A DNA stretch of 64,000 bases from Lysinibacillus parviboronicapiens (GCF_003049575.1 NZ_PYWI01000001.1:460106-524105); one strand, 5' to 3'. Shown: positions 26,213-35,811, counted from the first letter of the stretch. Notes: generated by a model not told the origin, from the letters alone. Made by a program: numbers and translations.

Positions 26213-27079
26213 TTATCTATAAGTCTTTATTAGCGTCTGTGTGCCATTGTCACCATAACCTGCTTCAATTAGCTTTTCATACATGTCATAAGCAAGCGCT
26301 AAGCCCGGTAACATAATTCCCATTTTTTGTGCTTCGTCTAAAGCAATTTTCATATCTTTTACAAAATGCTTGATATAAAAACCTGGAGCATAATCTTCCT
26401 GAATCATACGTGGTGCCAAATTACTTAAAGACCATGATCCAGCGGCACCGGAAGAAATCGACTGTAATACTGTTGGTAAATCAAGCCCAGCCTTTAAACC
26501 GTAAGCAAGTGATTCACACACACCAATCATGCCAGAAGCAATAACGATTTGATTGCACATTTTTGCATGCTGTCCAGCCCCTGCTTCACCTTGATAAACA
26601 ATATTTGCACCAAAATGGCTCATCACTGGTAAAACACTATTAAATGTAGCCTGATTCCCGCCTACCATAATCGACAATGTACCATTTTGAGCACCAATAT
26701 CCCCACCAGAAACAGGTGCATCTAATGCCTCGACGTTTAGGGTCTGTGCATGTGTAAAAATTTTCTTGGCAAGCGTCGGCTCTGAAGTAGTCATATCAAT
26801 CATAATATTGCCCGCCTCAGCAGTTTGAAATAAACCATTGTCTCCAAAATAAACTTCTTCAACATCTGTTGGATACCCTACCATTGTTAAGGCAATATCC
26901 ATATCTTTAAATGCTTCGGCAGGCGAACTTGCCCATCTAGCGCCTAGTGCTACAAGTGGCTGTGCTTTTTCTTTCGTTCGCGTATAGACGGATACTGCAT
27001 GACCATTTAGTAGTAAATGCTTGATGATGCTAGCACCCATAACACCAGCGCCAATAAATGCAATACGTTCTTTTCCCAT
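26213..27079 (-). CDS. ykwC: YkwC-type beta-hydroxyacid dehydrogenase
   Basis: 288 residues. The N-terminal Rossmann motif FIGAGVMGASI is followed by the substrate motif DAPVSGGDIGAQNGTLSIMVGG and the catalytic-lysine segment GAGQHAKMCNQI. SSGAAGSWSLSNLAPRM matches B. subtilis YkwC as remembered. The family (3-hydroxyisobutyrate dehydrogenase / tartronate semialdehyde reductase) oxidises beta-hydroxyacids with NAD(P). It could in principle cover for the broken mmsB in this window, although its sequence subgroup is different. Confidence 0.87.
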   Translation of the reverse strand: MGKERIAFIGAGVMGASIIKHLLLNGHAVSVYTRTKEKAQPLVALGARWASSPAEAFKDMDIALTMVGYPTDVEEVYFGDNGLFQTAEAGNIMIDMTTSEPTLAKKIFTHAQTLNVEALDAPVSGGDIGAQNGTLSIMVGGNQATFNSVLPVMSHFGANIVYQGEAGAGQHAKMCNQIVIASGMIGVCESLAYGLKAGLDLPTVLQSISSGAAGSWSLSNLAPRMIQEDYAPGFYIKHFVKDMKIALDEAQKMGIMLPGLALAYDMYEKLIEAGYGDNGTQTLIKTYR

Positions 27080-27254
27080 ATGTAATAACTCCTTTGAATA
27101 CTATTCGACAAATTCCCGGCTCCCGACAAATCTCAGAAACAATCGAATTAGCAATTTTTATGTGTTTTTAGTGTAGTTGAATTAGTGCAATAATTCAAAC
27201 TCTTCACATTGACTTGTACTAAAATTTTTGCGTATTGCATATATACCGAATAAG

Positions 27255-27292
27255 CAAAAAAAAGAGAGCAGGTGATGGGTTATCACTGCTCT
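27255..27292 (-). terminator. Terminator downstream of the Spo0E-like gene
   Basis: The stem AGAGCAGTGAT / ATCACCTGCTCT (one bulge) is followed on the minus strand by TTTTTTTTGC. It lies 85 bases past the Spo0E-like stop; the intervening bases show no convincing gene. Confidence 0.75.
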
Positions 27293-27376
27293 AAAGGGGG
27301 AAATGAGAATGTTGCTGTGTTCAATATATTTATTCCCCAATAAATGCTTTTTAAACATCTTATTTAAAAAGTTTTT

Positions 27377-27571
27377 TTACTCTGAATACTGAAACAAATC
27401 ATCATGGTCTTCATTTTCTTCAAATGCTGTCTGTCTATAATAAGTATTCATTAACTGATCTAATCTGCGGCTCAGTTGAATGGTTTTTGCATTTTGTAAC
27501 CCGTTTTCTACACCGGAGCGAATCATCATCTCACGAGTTTGTTCCATTTGTTTCAAGAGTAGATTGACCAT
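27377..27571 (-). CDS. Spo0E-like aspartyl-phosphate phosphatase
   Basis: 64 residues. The two predicted helices carry EQTREMMIRSGVENGL and the family motif LSRRLDQLMNTYYR (consensus S-x-x-L-D-x-L-I-x-x-Y). Spo0E-type proteins dephosphorylate Spo0A-P and so delay sporulation. The acidic C-terminus (EENEDHDD) is outside the core. Ribosome-binding site GGAGGG. Confidence 0.85.
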   Translation of the reverse strand: MVNLLLKQMEQTREMMIRSGVENGLQNAKTIQLSRRLDQLMNTYYRQTAFEENEDHDDLFQYSE

Positions 27572-27664
27572 TCATACAACCCTCCAACATACAAATAATC
27601 ATACCATTATTATACATTTATATTTCATTTCTTACAGCATTAACTTACGACAATGTTCGACAAA

Positions 27665-27853
27665 TTAACTTCTAGGTATTTCCAAATACGTGTATATTAT
27701 TCGTCCATTTTGTTTCGCATCACCTCTAAAATGTTTAAAGAAAGGGTGTTTAACAAGTACTTCACGAAACTCATAAAACGCGTCCTTATCAATTTCGATA
27801 CTGTCTATTTCCCCATTTTGTAATTGTTTAAGCATATTTTCATATTTATCCAT
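27665..27853 (-). CDS. Small conserved-looking protein of unknown function
   Basis: 62 residues, not recognised. It is a soluble, mixed-charge sequence with an N-terminal helix (MDKYENMLKQLQNGEIDSIEI) and a C-terminal part DAFYEFREVLVKHPFFKHFRG. A clear ribosome-binding site (AAGGGAATAG) precedes the ATG. It is separated from the divergent ykvS gene by about 125 bases. Confidence 0.6.
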   Translation of the reverse strand: MDKYENMLKQLQNGEIDSIEIDKDAFYEFREVLVKHPFFKHFRGDAKQNGRIIYTYLEIPRS

Positions 27854-27978
27854 TTTTACTATTCCCTTCTTATTTCTTATTTTGTGTAATTAATTATGAA
27901 TTATTCAAAAAAAGCTTTACGTTTCCCTTTTTTTGATGCAAACTGTATATTATTAGTCGATGAAGGAGCTGACTGTCT

Positions 27979-28167
27979 GTGAAAATAGCTGAAGTTGGAA
28001 ATATTATCGAGTTTAAAAATGGTTTACAAGGTATTGTTGAAAAAGTAAATGAAAATTCGGTGATCGTTGATTTAACATATATGGAGAATTTTGATTCCCT
28101 TGAAATTGAAGAGAAGACGGTCATCAACCATAAACGCTACAAAATTCTAAATGCAAGTGAAGCCTAA
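27979..28167 (+). CDS. ykvS: DUF2187 protein (YkvS type)
   Basis: 62 residues from a GTG start preceded by GAAGGAG. VGNIIEFKNGLQGIVEKVNENSVIVDLTYM and VINHKRYKIL match the DUF2187 family, of which B. subtilis YkvS is a member. It is a small beta-rich protein with a KOW-like look; function unknown. It is followed immediately by a strong terminator. Confidence 0.85.
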   Translation: MKIAEVGNIIEFKNGLQGIVEKVNENSVIVDLTYMENFDSLEIEEKTVINHKRYKILNASEA

Positions 28168-28177
28168 TAGTCTGAAT

Positions 28178-28220
28178 AGTCCCTTTTTGTCTTAATAGAT
28201 GATAAGGGACTTTTTTTTTG
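28178..28220 (+). terminator. Terminator after ykvS
   Basis: AGTCCCTT pairs with AAGGGACT and is followed by nine T. It also shows that the next gene must start downstream of it. Confidence 0.9.
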
Positions 28221-28247
28221 ATAATATTAAAGTATGGAGGTCGAATT

Positions 28248-28865
28248 ATGCTTACAAATTCGAAACAAACAATAATACTTCTCCTTTCTTTATTATTCGT
28301 TTATGGCATGCTTGCTTATACTTTTGCTAACCCGGCTGTATTTTGGTACTTATATGCATTCACCTTACTCGTATGCATTGCCATTGCTATTCTTGCTGGT
28401 AAAATTGAAGATCAGTTACCTACTTGGCAATTTTTACTTTTTGGTATCGGTTACGGCACAATCACATATGGCATTATACGATTTGGTTATTGGCTCGCTC
28501 CATTCATAAATGACCAGTTAGTAAAGTCCGTACAAAAGTTTTTAACGATTTATGGCCCACAAAATATTTGGCATTACATTTTACTTGTATTCATTGTAGC
28601 CATCGGTGAAGAACTATTTTGGCGTGGTTATGTACAGCAACAAATTAAACGCTTTATGCGTCCTAGTTTCGCTGTGCTATTAACTGCATTACTATGTGCC
28701 ATGTCCTTCGCTTTAAGTGGCTTTATGCTTGGGATGATTGCGTCACTTGTAGCCAGTCTAATCTGGGGCTTTTTATATGAATGGCGTAAAAGTATGCCGT
28801 TAGTTATTGTCGCTCATGTCGTTTTTGTACTATTATTGTTTTTGGTGTTGCCTTTAACATCATAA
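28248..28865 (+). CDS. CPBP-family intramembrane protein, atypical active site
   Basis: 205 residues, six to seven hydrophobic spans. Motif 1 of the CPBP (Abi, CAAX protease-like) family is present as IGEELFWRGYVQQQ, and motif 3 as PLVIVAHVVF. Motif 2, normally F-x-x-x-H, reads MSFALSGF, so the expected histidine is absent. The protein may be an inactive relative or use other residues. The start at 28248 follows ATGGAGG; an upstream ATG lies inside the ykvS terminator. Confidence 0.8.
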   Translation: MLTNSKQTIILLLSLLFVYGMLAYTFANPAVFWYLYAFTLLVCIAIAILAGKIEDQLPTWQFLLFGIGYGTITYGIIRFGYWLAPFINDQLVKSVQKFLTIYGPQNIWHYILLVFIVAIGEELFWRGYVQQQIKRFMRPSFAVLLTALLCAMSFALSGFMLGMIASLVASLIWGFLYEWRKSMPLVIVAHVVFVLLLFLVLPLTS

Positions 28866-28927
28866 CAAAAAATTTAGGAAACATTTTATCTTTTACCAAC
28901 GTTTAATATAGAAAAGGAGGGCTTTTC

Positions 28928-29605
28928 ATGCAAAAAAAATTATTTTCAATGATTGCATTATTACTAACAGCCGTTTTATTTGTGGGGTGTAACACTACAG
29001 ATAAAACAGAGGAATCAGATGCTGCACAAAATGAACCAGCAAACACAGCGACTGAACAAGAACCTACTGAGAGTGGAACTGCAGACAAAGAGCAAGAAAC
29101 GCCTACTACAGATGACTCAAAAACAAATGCAGAGGCTAAAGTAGAACAAGAAATTAATTACGTACAAAAAGGCGTAGACAAATCAGCAACTGCAACTGAA
29201 TCAAAAAGCGTTGACCAAGGCTATAAATTACAACAGTTACCAGGATTTACACTTTCACAAGAAGAACCAGGTAAAGATATGCTAGTGTCAAACGAAGATG
29301 ATGAAGTATTTATGCGCGTCGAAACTACTACTGCATCTGAAACAAGTTATGATGCTGTGAAAACATCTATGCAAGACTACATGAATGCAGTTGGAACTAC
29401 AGTAGCATTATCTGCTGAAGAACTTGCAGTTTTCAAAGATGTTAAAAACATTGACAGTTATGTTGTAGACTTTGATACAGAAAAAGTAATCGGTGTTGTG
29501 TTCGAGAAAGATGGTCTTATTTCAAAAATTACGATTCATGATAATGATGAACAAGACTTAACAGCCGCAATGCTTGCCATGGCAGCTACTATATCTAAAA
29601 AATAA
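28928..29605 (+). CDS. Lipoprotein with acidic linker, unknown function
   Basis: 225 residues. Signal peptide with lipobox VGC at residues 19-21, so it is anchored outside the membrane. Residues 22-80 are a low-complexity Glu/Thr/Asp-rich linker. The C-terminal 130 residues form a folded domain (GYKLQQLPGFTLSQEEPGKDML ... ELAVFKDVKNIDSYVVDFD) that I do not recognise. Ribosome-binding site GGAGGG. It has its own terminator. Confidence 0.8.
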   Translation: MQKKLFSMIALLLTAVLFVGCNTTDKTEESDAAQNEPANTATEQEPTESGTADKEQETPTTDDSKTNAEAKVEQEINYVQKGVDKSATATESKSVDQGYKLQQLPGFTLSQEEPGKDMLVSNEDDEVFMRVETTTASETSYDAVKTSMQDYMNAVGTTVALSAEELAVFKDVKNIDSYVVDFDTEKVIGVVFEKDGLISKITIHDNDEQDLTAAMLAMAATISKK

Positions 29606-29619
29606 TATGCAATCCCTGT

Positions 29620-29653
29620 GGGGTCTTAGAAGTCTTTCTAAGACCTCTTTTTT
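29620..29653 (+). terminator. Terminator after the lipoprotein gene
   Basis: GGTCTTAGAA pairs with TTCTAAGACC, followed by CTTTTTT. Confidence 0.88.
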
Positions 29654-29781
29654 GCTTCGTATGGAAAATTACTCAATGGATTGTTACATGCATTTTAAGA
29701 CCTTCTAACGTGTTAAAAATGGATGCTAACGGACATTCCACGTGAATTATCACCATCAATACATTGTTTGTTTGAACGCAT

Positions 29782-29820
29782 ACTAAAAGAGTTGCCTCAA
29801 AAGTTCATTTGAGACAACTC
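29782..29820 (-). terminator. Terminator after marR
   Basis: GAGTTGTCTCAAA pairs with TTTGAGGCAACTC (one mismatch) and is followed on the minus strand by TTTTAG, just past the MarR stop. Confidence 0.75.
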
Positions 29821-29823
29821 CTG

Positions 29824-30270
29824 TTAATAAGACAAATCTTTAATCGATAAACCCAATTTTTTTAATAATGCAATGGCTTCATCTTTTTCTTCTTCTGACA
29901 GTGCACTCATCAATTTATGCAAATGCCGTTCATGCTCTGGGAATAATTCGCCCATAAAAGTTTCTCCCTTAGCAGTAATTTCTGCATAGGTAACTCGGCG
30001 ATCTGATGGACAAGAAACACGCAATAAATAACCTCTTTTTTCAAGCTTATCAATTACATACGTAATCGAACCACTTGCAAGTAGTATTTTATTTCCTATT
30101 TGCTGTAACGGTTGTCGTCCTTTATGATAAAGAAGCTCTAAAACCGCAAACTCAGTAGGATTTAATCCATTTGCTTGAAAAAAGTGATTAGTTGTTTCAG
30201 TAATTGCTTTATGTGCACGTGATAATACAATAAATAATTTTAAAGATTGCTTTAAATCTTCTGACGTCAT
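29824..30270 (-). CDS. MarR family transcriptional regulator
   Basis: 148 residues with the MarR winged helix: NPTEFAVLELLYHKGRQPLQQIGNKILLASGSITYVIDKLEKRGYLLRVSCPSDRRVTYAEIT. One cysteine (RVSCPSDRR) sits in the wing, where related proteins sometimes sense oxidants. The target is unknown; neither neighbour is an obvious efflux or redox gene. Ribosome-binding site GAGGAAAAGG. Confidence 0.9.
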   Translation of the reverse strand: MTSEDLKQSLKLFIVLSRAHKAITETTNHFFQANGLNPTEFAVLELLYHKGRQPLQQIGNKILLASGSITYVIDKLEKRGYLLRVSCPSDRRVTYAEITAKGETFMGELFPEHERHLHKLMSALSEEEKDEAIALLKKLGLSIKDLSY

Positions 30271-30388
30271 AGCCTTTTCCTCTCAATTCGCACTTTATAA
30301 TTGCCATTATAGCGACTTTAGAAAAGTATTGTCAAAAGCTTCATCATTTCATATCTAGTTAGTGCCTATACAAACATTATTACTTTCA

Positions 30389-31867
30389 CTATGTTACTAA
30401 ATAAGCAGAATCTTTTGTAGAAACTTCTAACGAATCAATTTGGTTGAATGTGTAAATTGGAAATTGCATATGGAAGCATGTCCCCTTCTGAATTTCACTG
30501 TTCACATCTATAACACCTTCATGCTCTTCAACCACTTTTTTCACGAAAGCAAGGCCCAGACCTGTCCCTGTTGATTTTGTCGTGTAAAAAGGTTGAAATA
30601 AATTTTGAATCGTAGTGCTATCCATCCCAATTCCTTCGTCTTTAATCATTAATTCAACGATTGCACAGTCTATAGTATTCATTTCTACCGTTATTGTTCC
30701 GCCGTTATGCATGGATTCCATCGCATTTTTTATAAGATTCATAAATACTTGCTTTAAGCGATTTTCATTACCACCAATATACACTTGAGTAGATGAGGAA
30801 ATATATTGAATCATTATTTTCTTCATAAGTGCATCTGGTAACATAAATTCTATTACTTGTTTCACAATATGATCTAATTCGATTAACTCCACCTTCATAC
30901 TAGTCGGCTTGGACAATACTAACAGCTCCGATAAAATTTGTTCCATCCGTTGTAACTCACTATCTATTACAGATAAATACATGTGTGATTCTTCATCTGC
31001 ATTGAGCTTTAGCAATTCCGTAAAGCCTTTTAAAGAAGTTAACGGATTACGAATCTCATGAGCAATGCTAGCTGCCATTTGACCAACAACATTTAAAGCT
31101 TGTTGATGTTCAATTTTATGCTGTAATTGTTTCTTTTCAGTTTCATCATTAATTACTGTGACAATAATGTTGTTATACTCGTCAAAAATGCTGGAGATTT
31201 CATAGTAGCAAGTGCTACCCACTTGTGTTTCATCTACAACATGGATATTGGCATGCTTCTCCCCCATAAGCTTGGAGAGATAAGTTGTAATTTGCCCATT
31301 CTTCATTGAAAATGAATCGAATATATGTTGATGAGCTTTATGCAAAAGCTGAGATTTTTCTATTTTTAAATACATTTCAGCATACTTGTTTAGCCCAAGA
31401 ATAATACCGCTAGCATCACTCACAATAACAGCATAGGGTAAGTGATCATAAGCATTGAAAGATTGTGACTTTTCCTGCTCTTGACTAACATATAATTCAT
31501 GGGCCATATCATAATTTAATGTAGAAATTTGTGCGACAATTTCTTCTGTGTTCGGATCATAAAAACATTTAAAGGACATCATTTCAAAATCATTACTAGC
31601 CGTTCGAATATTAAATATTTCTTCTGATCTTAAATCACTTTGTAGTTGGTTGACGAATTTTGCCCATTTTAAATTAGATGGCTCGTCCATTGATAAATAG
31701 CCAATATAGGTTAAATTAAGATTAAAAAGTTTAATAGCAGCCTCATTCACATTTAAAATTTTTCCTGCTTTATTAAGAATAAGTGTTGGTGACGAAGTAC
31801 TTTTCATAAGATTTCCAAAACATTGATTCATATCATTTTGCTTCAACTTTCTCACCGAACCTTTCAC
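30389..31867 (-). CDS. PAS-domain sensor histidine kinase (sporulation-kinase-like)
   Basis: 492 residues without membrane spans. Two PAS-like domains (about 15-125 and 135-250) precede the HisKA helix pair with the phospho-acceptor histidine in ASIAHEIRNPLTSLKGFTELL. The ATPase boxes follow: N box FMNLIKNAMESM, G1 DEGIGMD and G2 STGTGLGLAFVKKVVEEHEG. Soluble PAS kinases of this type feed the Spo0A phosphorelay in bacilli, and no response regulator gene is adjacent, which fits. The start is uncertain: GTG at 31867 has no site, while a GTG at 31855 follows AAAGG. Confidence 0.88.
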   Translation of the reverse strand: MKGSVRKLKQNDMNQCFGNLMKSTSSPTLILNKAGKILNVNEAAIKLFNLNLTYIGYLSMDEPSNLKWAKFVNQLQSDLRSEEIFNIRTASNDFEMMSFKCFYDPNTEEIVAQISTLNYDMAHELYVSQEQEKSQSFNAYDHLPYAVIVSDASGIILGLNKYAEMYLKIEKSQLLHKAHQHIFDSFSMKNGQITTYLSKLMGEKHANIHVVDETQVGSTCYYEISSIFDEYNNIIVTVINDETEKKQLQHKIEHQQALNVVGQMAASIAHEIRNPLTSLKGFTELLKLNADEESHMYLSVIDSELQRMEQILSELLVLSKPTSMKVELIELDHIVKQVIEFMLPDALMKKIMIQYISSSTQVYIGGNENRLKQVFMNLIKNAMESMHNGGTITVEMNTIDCAIVELMIKDEGIGMDSTTIQNLFQPFYTTKSTGTGLGLAFVKKVVEEHEGVIDVNSEIQKGTCFHMQFPIYTFNQIDSLEVSTKDSAYLVT

Positions 31868-32066
31868 AAGAGTAAAAAACCTCTAATTCCAAATTTGAGC
31901 CTTTACTATACTTTATGACTGTACAATTCTATTATTACAAAATTTAGTAAATTTAAGTATTTAAAATTATTTCACGAACTGTTAACAAAATAAATAGGCA
32001 AAAAGGATTATATTGTTTGTCAGCTATTTGACTGTTACAATTAGAAGTTGAAAAGGAGATAAGTGC

Positions 32067-33806
32067 ATGAATACTATTTTAACTACATTGAACGCAAAAT
32101 ATATCCACACAAATTTAGCCTTACGTTATTTAAAAGGTGCTGCTTTACCAGAATTTAATCCCATAATTGCAGAATACACAATTAAAGACCCTGCTTTTAA
32201 CATTGTATCAGATTTGTTTCAAAAAAAACCTGATATCGTGGGATTTAGTTGCTATATTTGGAATATTGAAGAAACTATCCACGTAATTAAAATGTTAAAA
32301 ACGGTGTGCCCGAATGTTAAAATTTTGCTAGGTGGGCCCGAGGTTTCTTATGATTCCCATCATTGGTTACGTCGTATAGAAGAAGTTGATTTCATTGTGA
32401 TGGGGGAAGGAGAAACTTCATTTAAACAATTACTACGCCATTTAAATGGAGAAATTGCTTTGGAAGATGTACCAGGCATTTGTTATTTAGAAGATGGCAA
32501 GGTACGAATTCACGCACAAGCACCAAAAATAGATTTACGTGAATTACCGAGTCCGTTCCGTTTTGAAGAGGATCTTCCACATCTTAGCAAGCGTATCCAA
32601 TACATCGAAACAAGTCGTGGCTGTCCATTTAGCTGCCAATTTTGTTTATCTTCTATTGAAGTAGGTGTGCGCTACTTTAACCGTGAAAAAATTAAAGAAG
32701 ATATTCGATTCCTAATGAATAACGGTGCACGAACTATTAAATTTGTTGACCGTACCTTTAATATTAGCCGTAGCTATGCAATGGAAATGTTCCAATTTTT
32801 AATTGATGAACATCAGCCAGGCGTTGTATTCCAGTTTGAGATTACCGCCGATATCATGCGACCTGAAGTTATCCAATTTTTAAATGATAACGCACCTGTA
32901 GGCTTATTCCGCTTTGAAATTGGTGTACAGTCGACAAATGATTTAACGAATACGCTCGTACAACGACGCCAAAACTTTGAAAAGCTAAAGCGCACGGTGA
33001 CGATGGTCAAAGAAGGCGGAAAAATAGATCAGCATTTAGATTTAATCGCTGGTCTACCGGAAGAGGATTATACAAGCTTCCGCCAAACTTTTAATGATGT
33101 CTTTGCGATGCGCCCTGAGGAGTTACAGCTTGGTTTCTTGAAATTATTACGCGGTACTGGACTTCGTTTAGAGGCTGAAAAGTTTGGCTACACATATGTG
33201 GATTTATCACCATATGAAATTTTCTCAAATAATGTTTTAACCTTCGATGATATTGTTCGTATTAAGCATGCAGAGGATGTGCTAGAGAAATATTGGAACG
33301 CTCACCGCATGGATCATACGATTGAATACTTAGTGACAACAGTCTTTGAAACGCCATTTGATTTCTTCCAAAATTTTGGGACGTATTGGGAAACTAAGGG
33401 ATGGTCACGCATTGGACATCAACTTGAGGATCTATTCCAACGTTTACTTGAGTTTTTAGACACTGTGGACAATGCTGATTTACAAATTATTCAAAGCTTA
33501 ATGCAACTTGATTATTTAAAAGCACAACAATTTCAGCCACGAAAATTGTGGTGGAAAGAACGGCCTTCTGAGGAACAACAAAAAGCTATTTATAATGCTT
33601 TACGTGAAAATCCTGAAATCGCCGGCGAAGAATTTGCTAACTTCAAACTATCTGAGAAAGAATTATTCAAACATACACTTGTTATCCCGCACCACTTAGA
33701 TTACCATAATTTTACAAAAGGCAAAATAATACAAAAACATGGATACTTATTAACCTACTTCCGTCATGGTCAGGCTCCATACTTTGCAACAATCCATTCA
33801 CTTTAA
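32067..33806 (+). CDS. B12-binding-domain radical SAM protein (DUF4080)
   Basis: 579 residues. An N-terminal cobalamin-binding-like Rossmann region (about 1-140, with KILLGGPEVSYD and MGEGETSFKQLL) precedes a radical SAM barrel with the cluster motif SRGCPFSCQFCLSS near 190 and a C-terminal DUF4080-like region. Such enzymes use an Fe4S4 cluster and S-adenosylmethionine, sometimes with cobalamin. The substrate is unknown. The gene stands alone between a divergent kinase and a terminator. Ribosome-binding site AAAGGAG. Confidence 0.9.
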   Translation: MNTILTTLNAKYIHTNLALRYLKGAALPEFNPIIAEYTIKDPAFNIVSDLFQKKPDIVGFSCYIWNIEETIHVIKMLKTVCPNVKILLGGPEVSYDSHHWLRRIEEVDFIVMGEGETSFKQLLRHLNGEIALEDVPGICYLEDGKVRIHAQAPKIDLRELPSPFRFEEDLPHLSKRIQYIETSRGCPFSCQFCLSSIEVGVRYFNREKIKEDIRFLMNNGARTIKFVDRTFNISRSYAMEMFQFLIDEHQPGVVFQFEITADIMRPEVIQFLNDNAPVGLFRFEIGVQSTNDLTNTLVQRRQNFEKLKRTVTMVKEGGKIDQHLDLIAGLPEEDYTSFRQTFNDVFAMRPEELQLGFLKLLRGTGLRLEAEKFGYTYVDLSPYEIFSNNVLTFDDIVRIKHAEDVLEKYWNAHRMDHTIEYLVTTVFETPFDFFQNFGTYWETKGWSRIGHQLEDLFQRLLEFLDTVDNADLQIIQSLMQLDYLKAQQFQPRKLWWKERPSEEQQKAIYNALRENPEIAGEEFANFKLSEKELFKHTLVIPHHLDYHNFTKGKIIQKHGYLLTYFRHGQAPYFATIHSL

Positions 33807-33812
33807 TTTAAG

Positions 33813-33857
33813 AAACGCTATTCCCATAATAAATAAAGGGAATAGCGTTTTTTTATA
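33813..33857 (+). terminator. Terminator after the radical SAM gene
   Basis: A perfect 13-base stem AAACGCTATTCCC / GGGAATAGCGTTT is followed by TTTTTT. Confidence 0.93.
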
Positions 33858-34397
33858 TGTTATTCATATATTATTCATAAACTTTACAATTCTTTAAAGC
33901 GAGCATAGCTAAATATTGGTTCTGAAATTAAACCTTATCATCCTAACAATTCCTTAGTAGAGGTTCTTACTATACTAAAAAAACTTAGTGCAAAATCCTT
34001 AACGCGATAAGGTGTATACATTGTAAATAATACCCATTAAAAGAAACCACAATCGGGAATTATGCTGTAAACTTTTTTAAATTTTTAGAAAATTATTTAT
34101 CAAAATTGATCATCGGGGGATTGCACCATTGTTTCTGCTACTGATTTTTAAATATAGAGCTGCCACTTTCAAGTAAAAAATGAACCACAAAATGCATTTT
34201 GACCGATTAAATACAGTGAGTTACCCCCCCCACTGAATTTTAATCTACTTCCTAAAAGAAATAGAAAAATCAATGCAAATATTTACTGAATATTGACTCT
34301 TATTTTAGCGAGGGATTCTTATGTATTTTTTGCGTATTTCATTAATGAAATCAATTTATTATTTTTTTGTTTAATAGCTTTCGTTAAGTTTACTATA
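33858..34397. other. AT-rich gap without a recognisable gene
   Basis: No frame with a ribosome-binding site is seen. The stretch includes a run of eight C at 34224-34231 that stands out in the AT-rich background. No repeat or insertion-sequence end could be assigned. Confidence 0.6.
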
Positions 34398-34438
34398 GGG
34401 GGGCAATTCAAGAATACACCCCCCACAAATTTTTTTTT
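34398..34438 (+). terminator. G6/C6 hairpin with T-run, facing ktrB
   Basis: GGGGGG at 34398 pairs with CCCCCC at 34419 across a 15-base loop and is followed by ACAAA and nine T. It would stop plus-strand transcription entering the convergent ktrB gene, although no plus-strand gene precedes it closely. Confidence 0.45.
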
Positions 34439-34455
34439 ACCAATGATTTAGGCTT

Positions 34456-35811
34456 TTACCCAATAATGACTCTTTCCTTAGGATAGTGGTAACTTGATTT
34501 TTTTGCTCTTCCGCCACCACCGAGTGTATAAAGGAAAGATATTAAACCGACTCGGCCAATAAACATTAAAATAATAATAATAAATTTACCGATTACCGAT
34601 AAATCTGAAGTGATTCCTAAGGACATCCCACATGTTCCAAACGCTGAGGTAATTTCAAAGATAATTTGAATAAGTGTCGCATGTGGTTCCGTAATCAGTA
34701 AAACAATTGTGGCAGTTAACACCATAAAGCATGCCAATAAAATAACGACAAATGAGCGAAAAACATCGATTAGATGGATTTCACGGCCAAATACTTGAAT
34801 ATCCTCTCTTCCTCGTGCAAACGTGATTAAGAATAAAATCGCAATGGCAAAAGTCGTCGTTCGGATGCCTCCCCCAACTGAACTTGGAGACGAACCAATA
34901 AACATTAAAAAGCTCATAAAAATATCCGTAGCTTCACTAAAAGATGTAACATCATACGTTGTCAGTCCTGCTGAACGAGTCGAAACAGAATGATACATTG
35001 CTGAAAAAATAGCCTCATGCCAAGGCATCCCCTTAAAGGAATGGAATGACTCCAGCAATAAAATAACTAGCGCTCCCACAACAAATAAAATCGCATATGT
35101 CGATGTTGTAATTTTTGTAAATAGGCTAAATCGGAAATTTGGGTGTCGATTGAGTAAAAATGTTTTCACTTCAATTAACACTGGGAATCCTATTGCTCCA
35201 CAAACAATCAGCACCATCGTTACCAATTGCACAAAATAGTCATTATGAAATGGCTGTAAACTCATCCCCGTAATATCAAAGCCACCATTCGTAGTAGCTG
35301 AAATCGAGGCAAAGACACCGTGAATAAGTGCTTCCTCAAACGTATCGAAATAATTCATAAAATGAGCCGTTAAGATAATAGCTCCTACTAATTCAATACC
35401 AATTAAGATTTTCAAAATTTCCCGAATAAGCTGGACAACACCTGATAAATTGTACTGATTATGATCAATCATAATCAATTGACGCTCACGCATCCCAATT
35501 TTTTTCCCTACAAGCAACCAAACAAAGGTACCGAGTGACATAATACCAATTGCACCTAGTTGCAAAATCACAAGAACCATGACAAGGCCAAATGTTGTGT
35601 AGGTTGCTGAAATATTAAATGTCGTCAAACCTGTCACACTAACAGCACTCACTGCCGTAAATAAGCTATCTAGTAGTGAAACATCCACACCAGCTTTATG
35701 TACGCCAGGAAGTCTTAATAACAGGAAGGAAATCGCTATTGCTATAAAATAATAAGAAACAAGTACCTGAAACGGTGTCACGAGTTTATTCGATGATTTT
35801 TTCCACGGCAC
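34456..35811 (-). CDS. ktrB: Potassium uptake channel subunit of the TrkH/KtrB type
   Basis: About 451 residues, the short KtrB size. The four pore loops are visible: SAVSVTGLTTF, SATTNGGFDITG, HSVSTRSAGLTTY and SAFGTCGMSLG, each with the filter glycine. With a KtrA-type NAD-binding regulator (not in this window) it forms a potassium/sodium-coupled uptake system in the membrane. The start at 35811 follows GAAGGGG; a GTG at 35829 is an alternative. Confidence 0.9.
   Translation of the reverse strand: MPWKKSSNKLVTPFQVLVSYYFIAIAISFLLLRLPGVHKAGVDVSLLDSLFTAVSAVSVTGLTTFNISATYTTFGLVMVLVILQLGAIGIMSLGTFVWLLVGKKIGMRERQLIMIDHNQYNLSGVVQLIREILKILIGIELVGAIILTAHFMNYFDTFEEALIHGVFASISATTNGGFDITGMSLQPFHNDYFVQLVTMVLIVCGAIGFPVLIEVKTFLLNRHPNFRFSLFTKITTSTYAILFVVGALVILLLESFHSFKGMPWHEAIFSAMYHSVSTRSAGLTTYDVTSFSEATDIFMSFLMFIGSSPSSVGGGIRTTTFAIAILFLITFARGREDIQVFGREIHLIDVFRSFVVILLACFMVLTATIVLLITEPHATLIQIIFEITSAFGTCGMSLGITSDLSVIGKFIIIILMFIGRVGLISFLYTLGGGGRAKKSSYHYPKERVIIG

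Noticed and set aside
27304..27393. Possible 29-residue plus-strand peptide with GGGGG before the ATG
   Set aside because: It overlaps the end of the Spo0E-like gene, has no recognisable composition and lies just beyond a minus-strand terminator.
34130..34215. Possible insertion-sequence end (CTTTCAAGTAAAAAATGAACC)
   Set aside because: Only a faint resemblance to IS21-type ends, without a matching second end or transposase.
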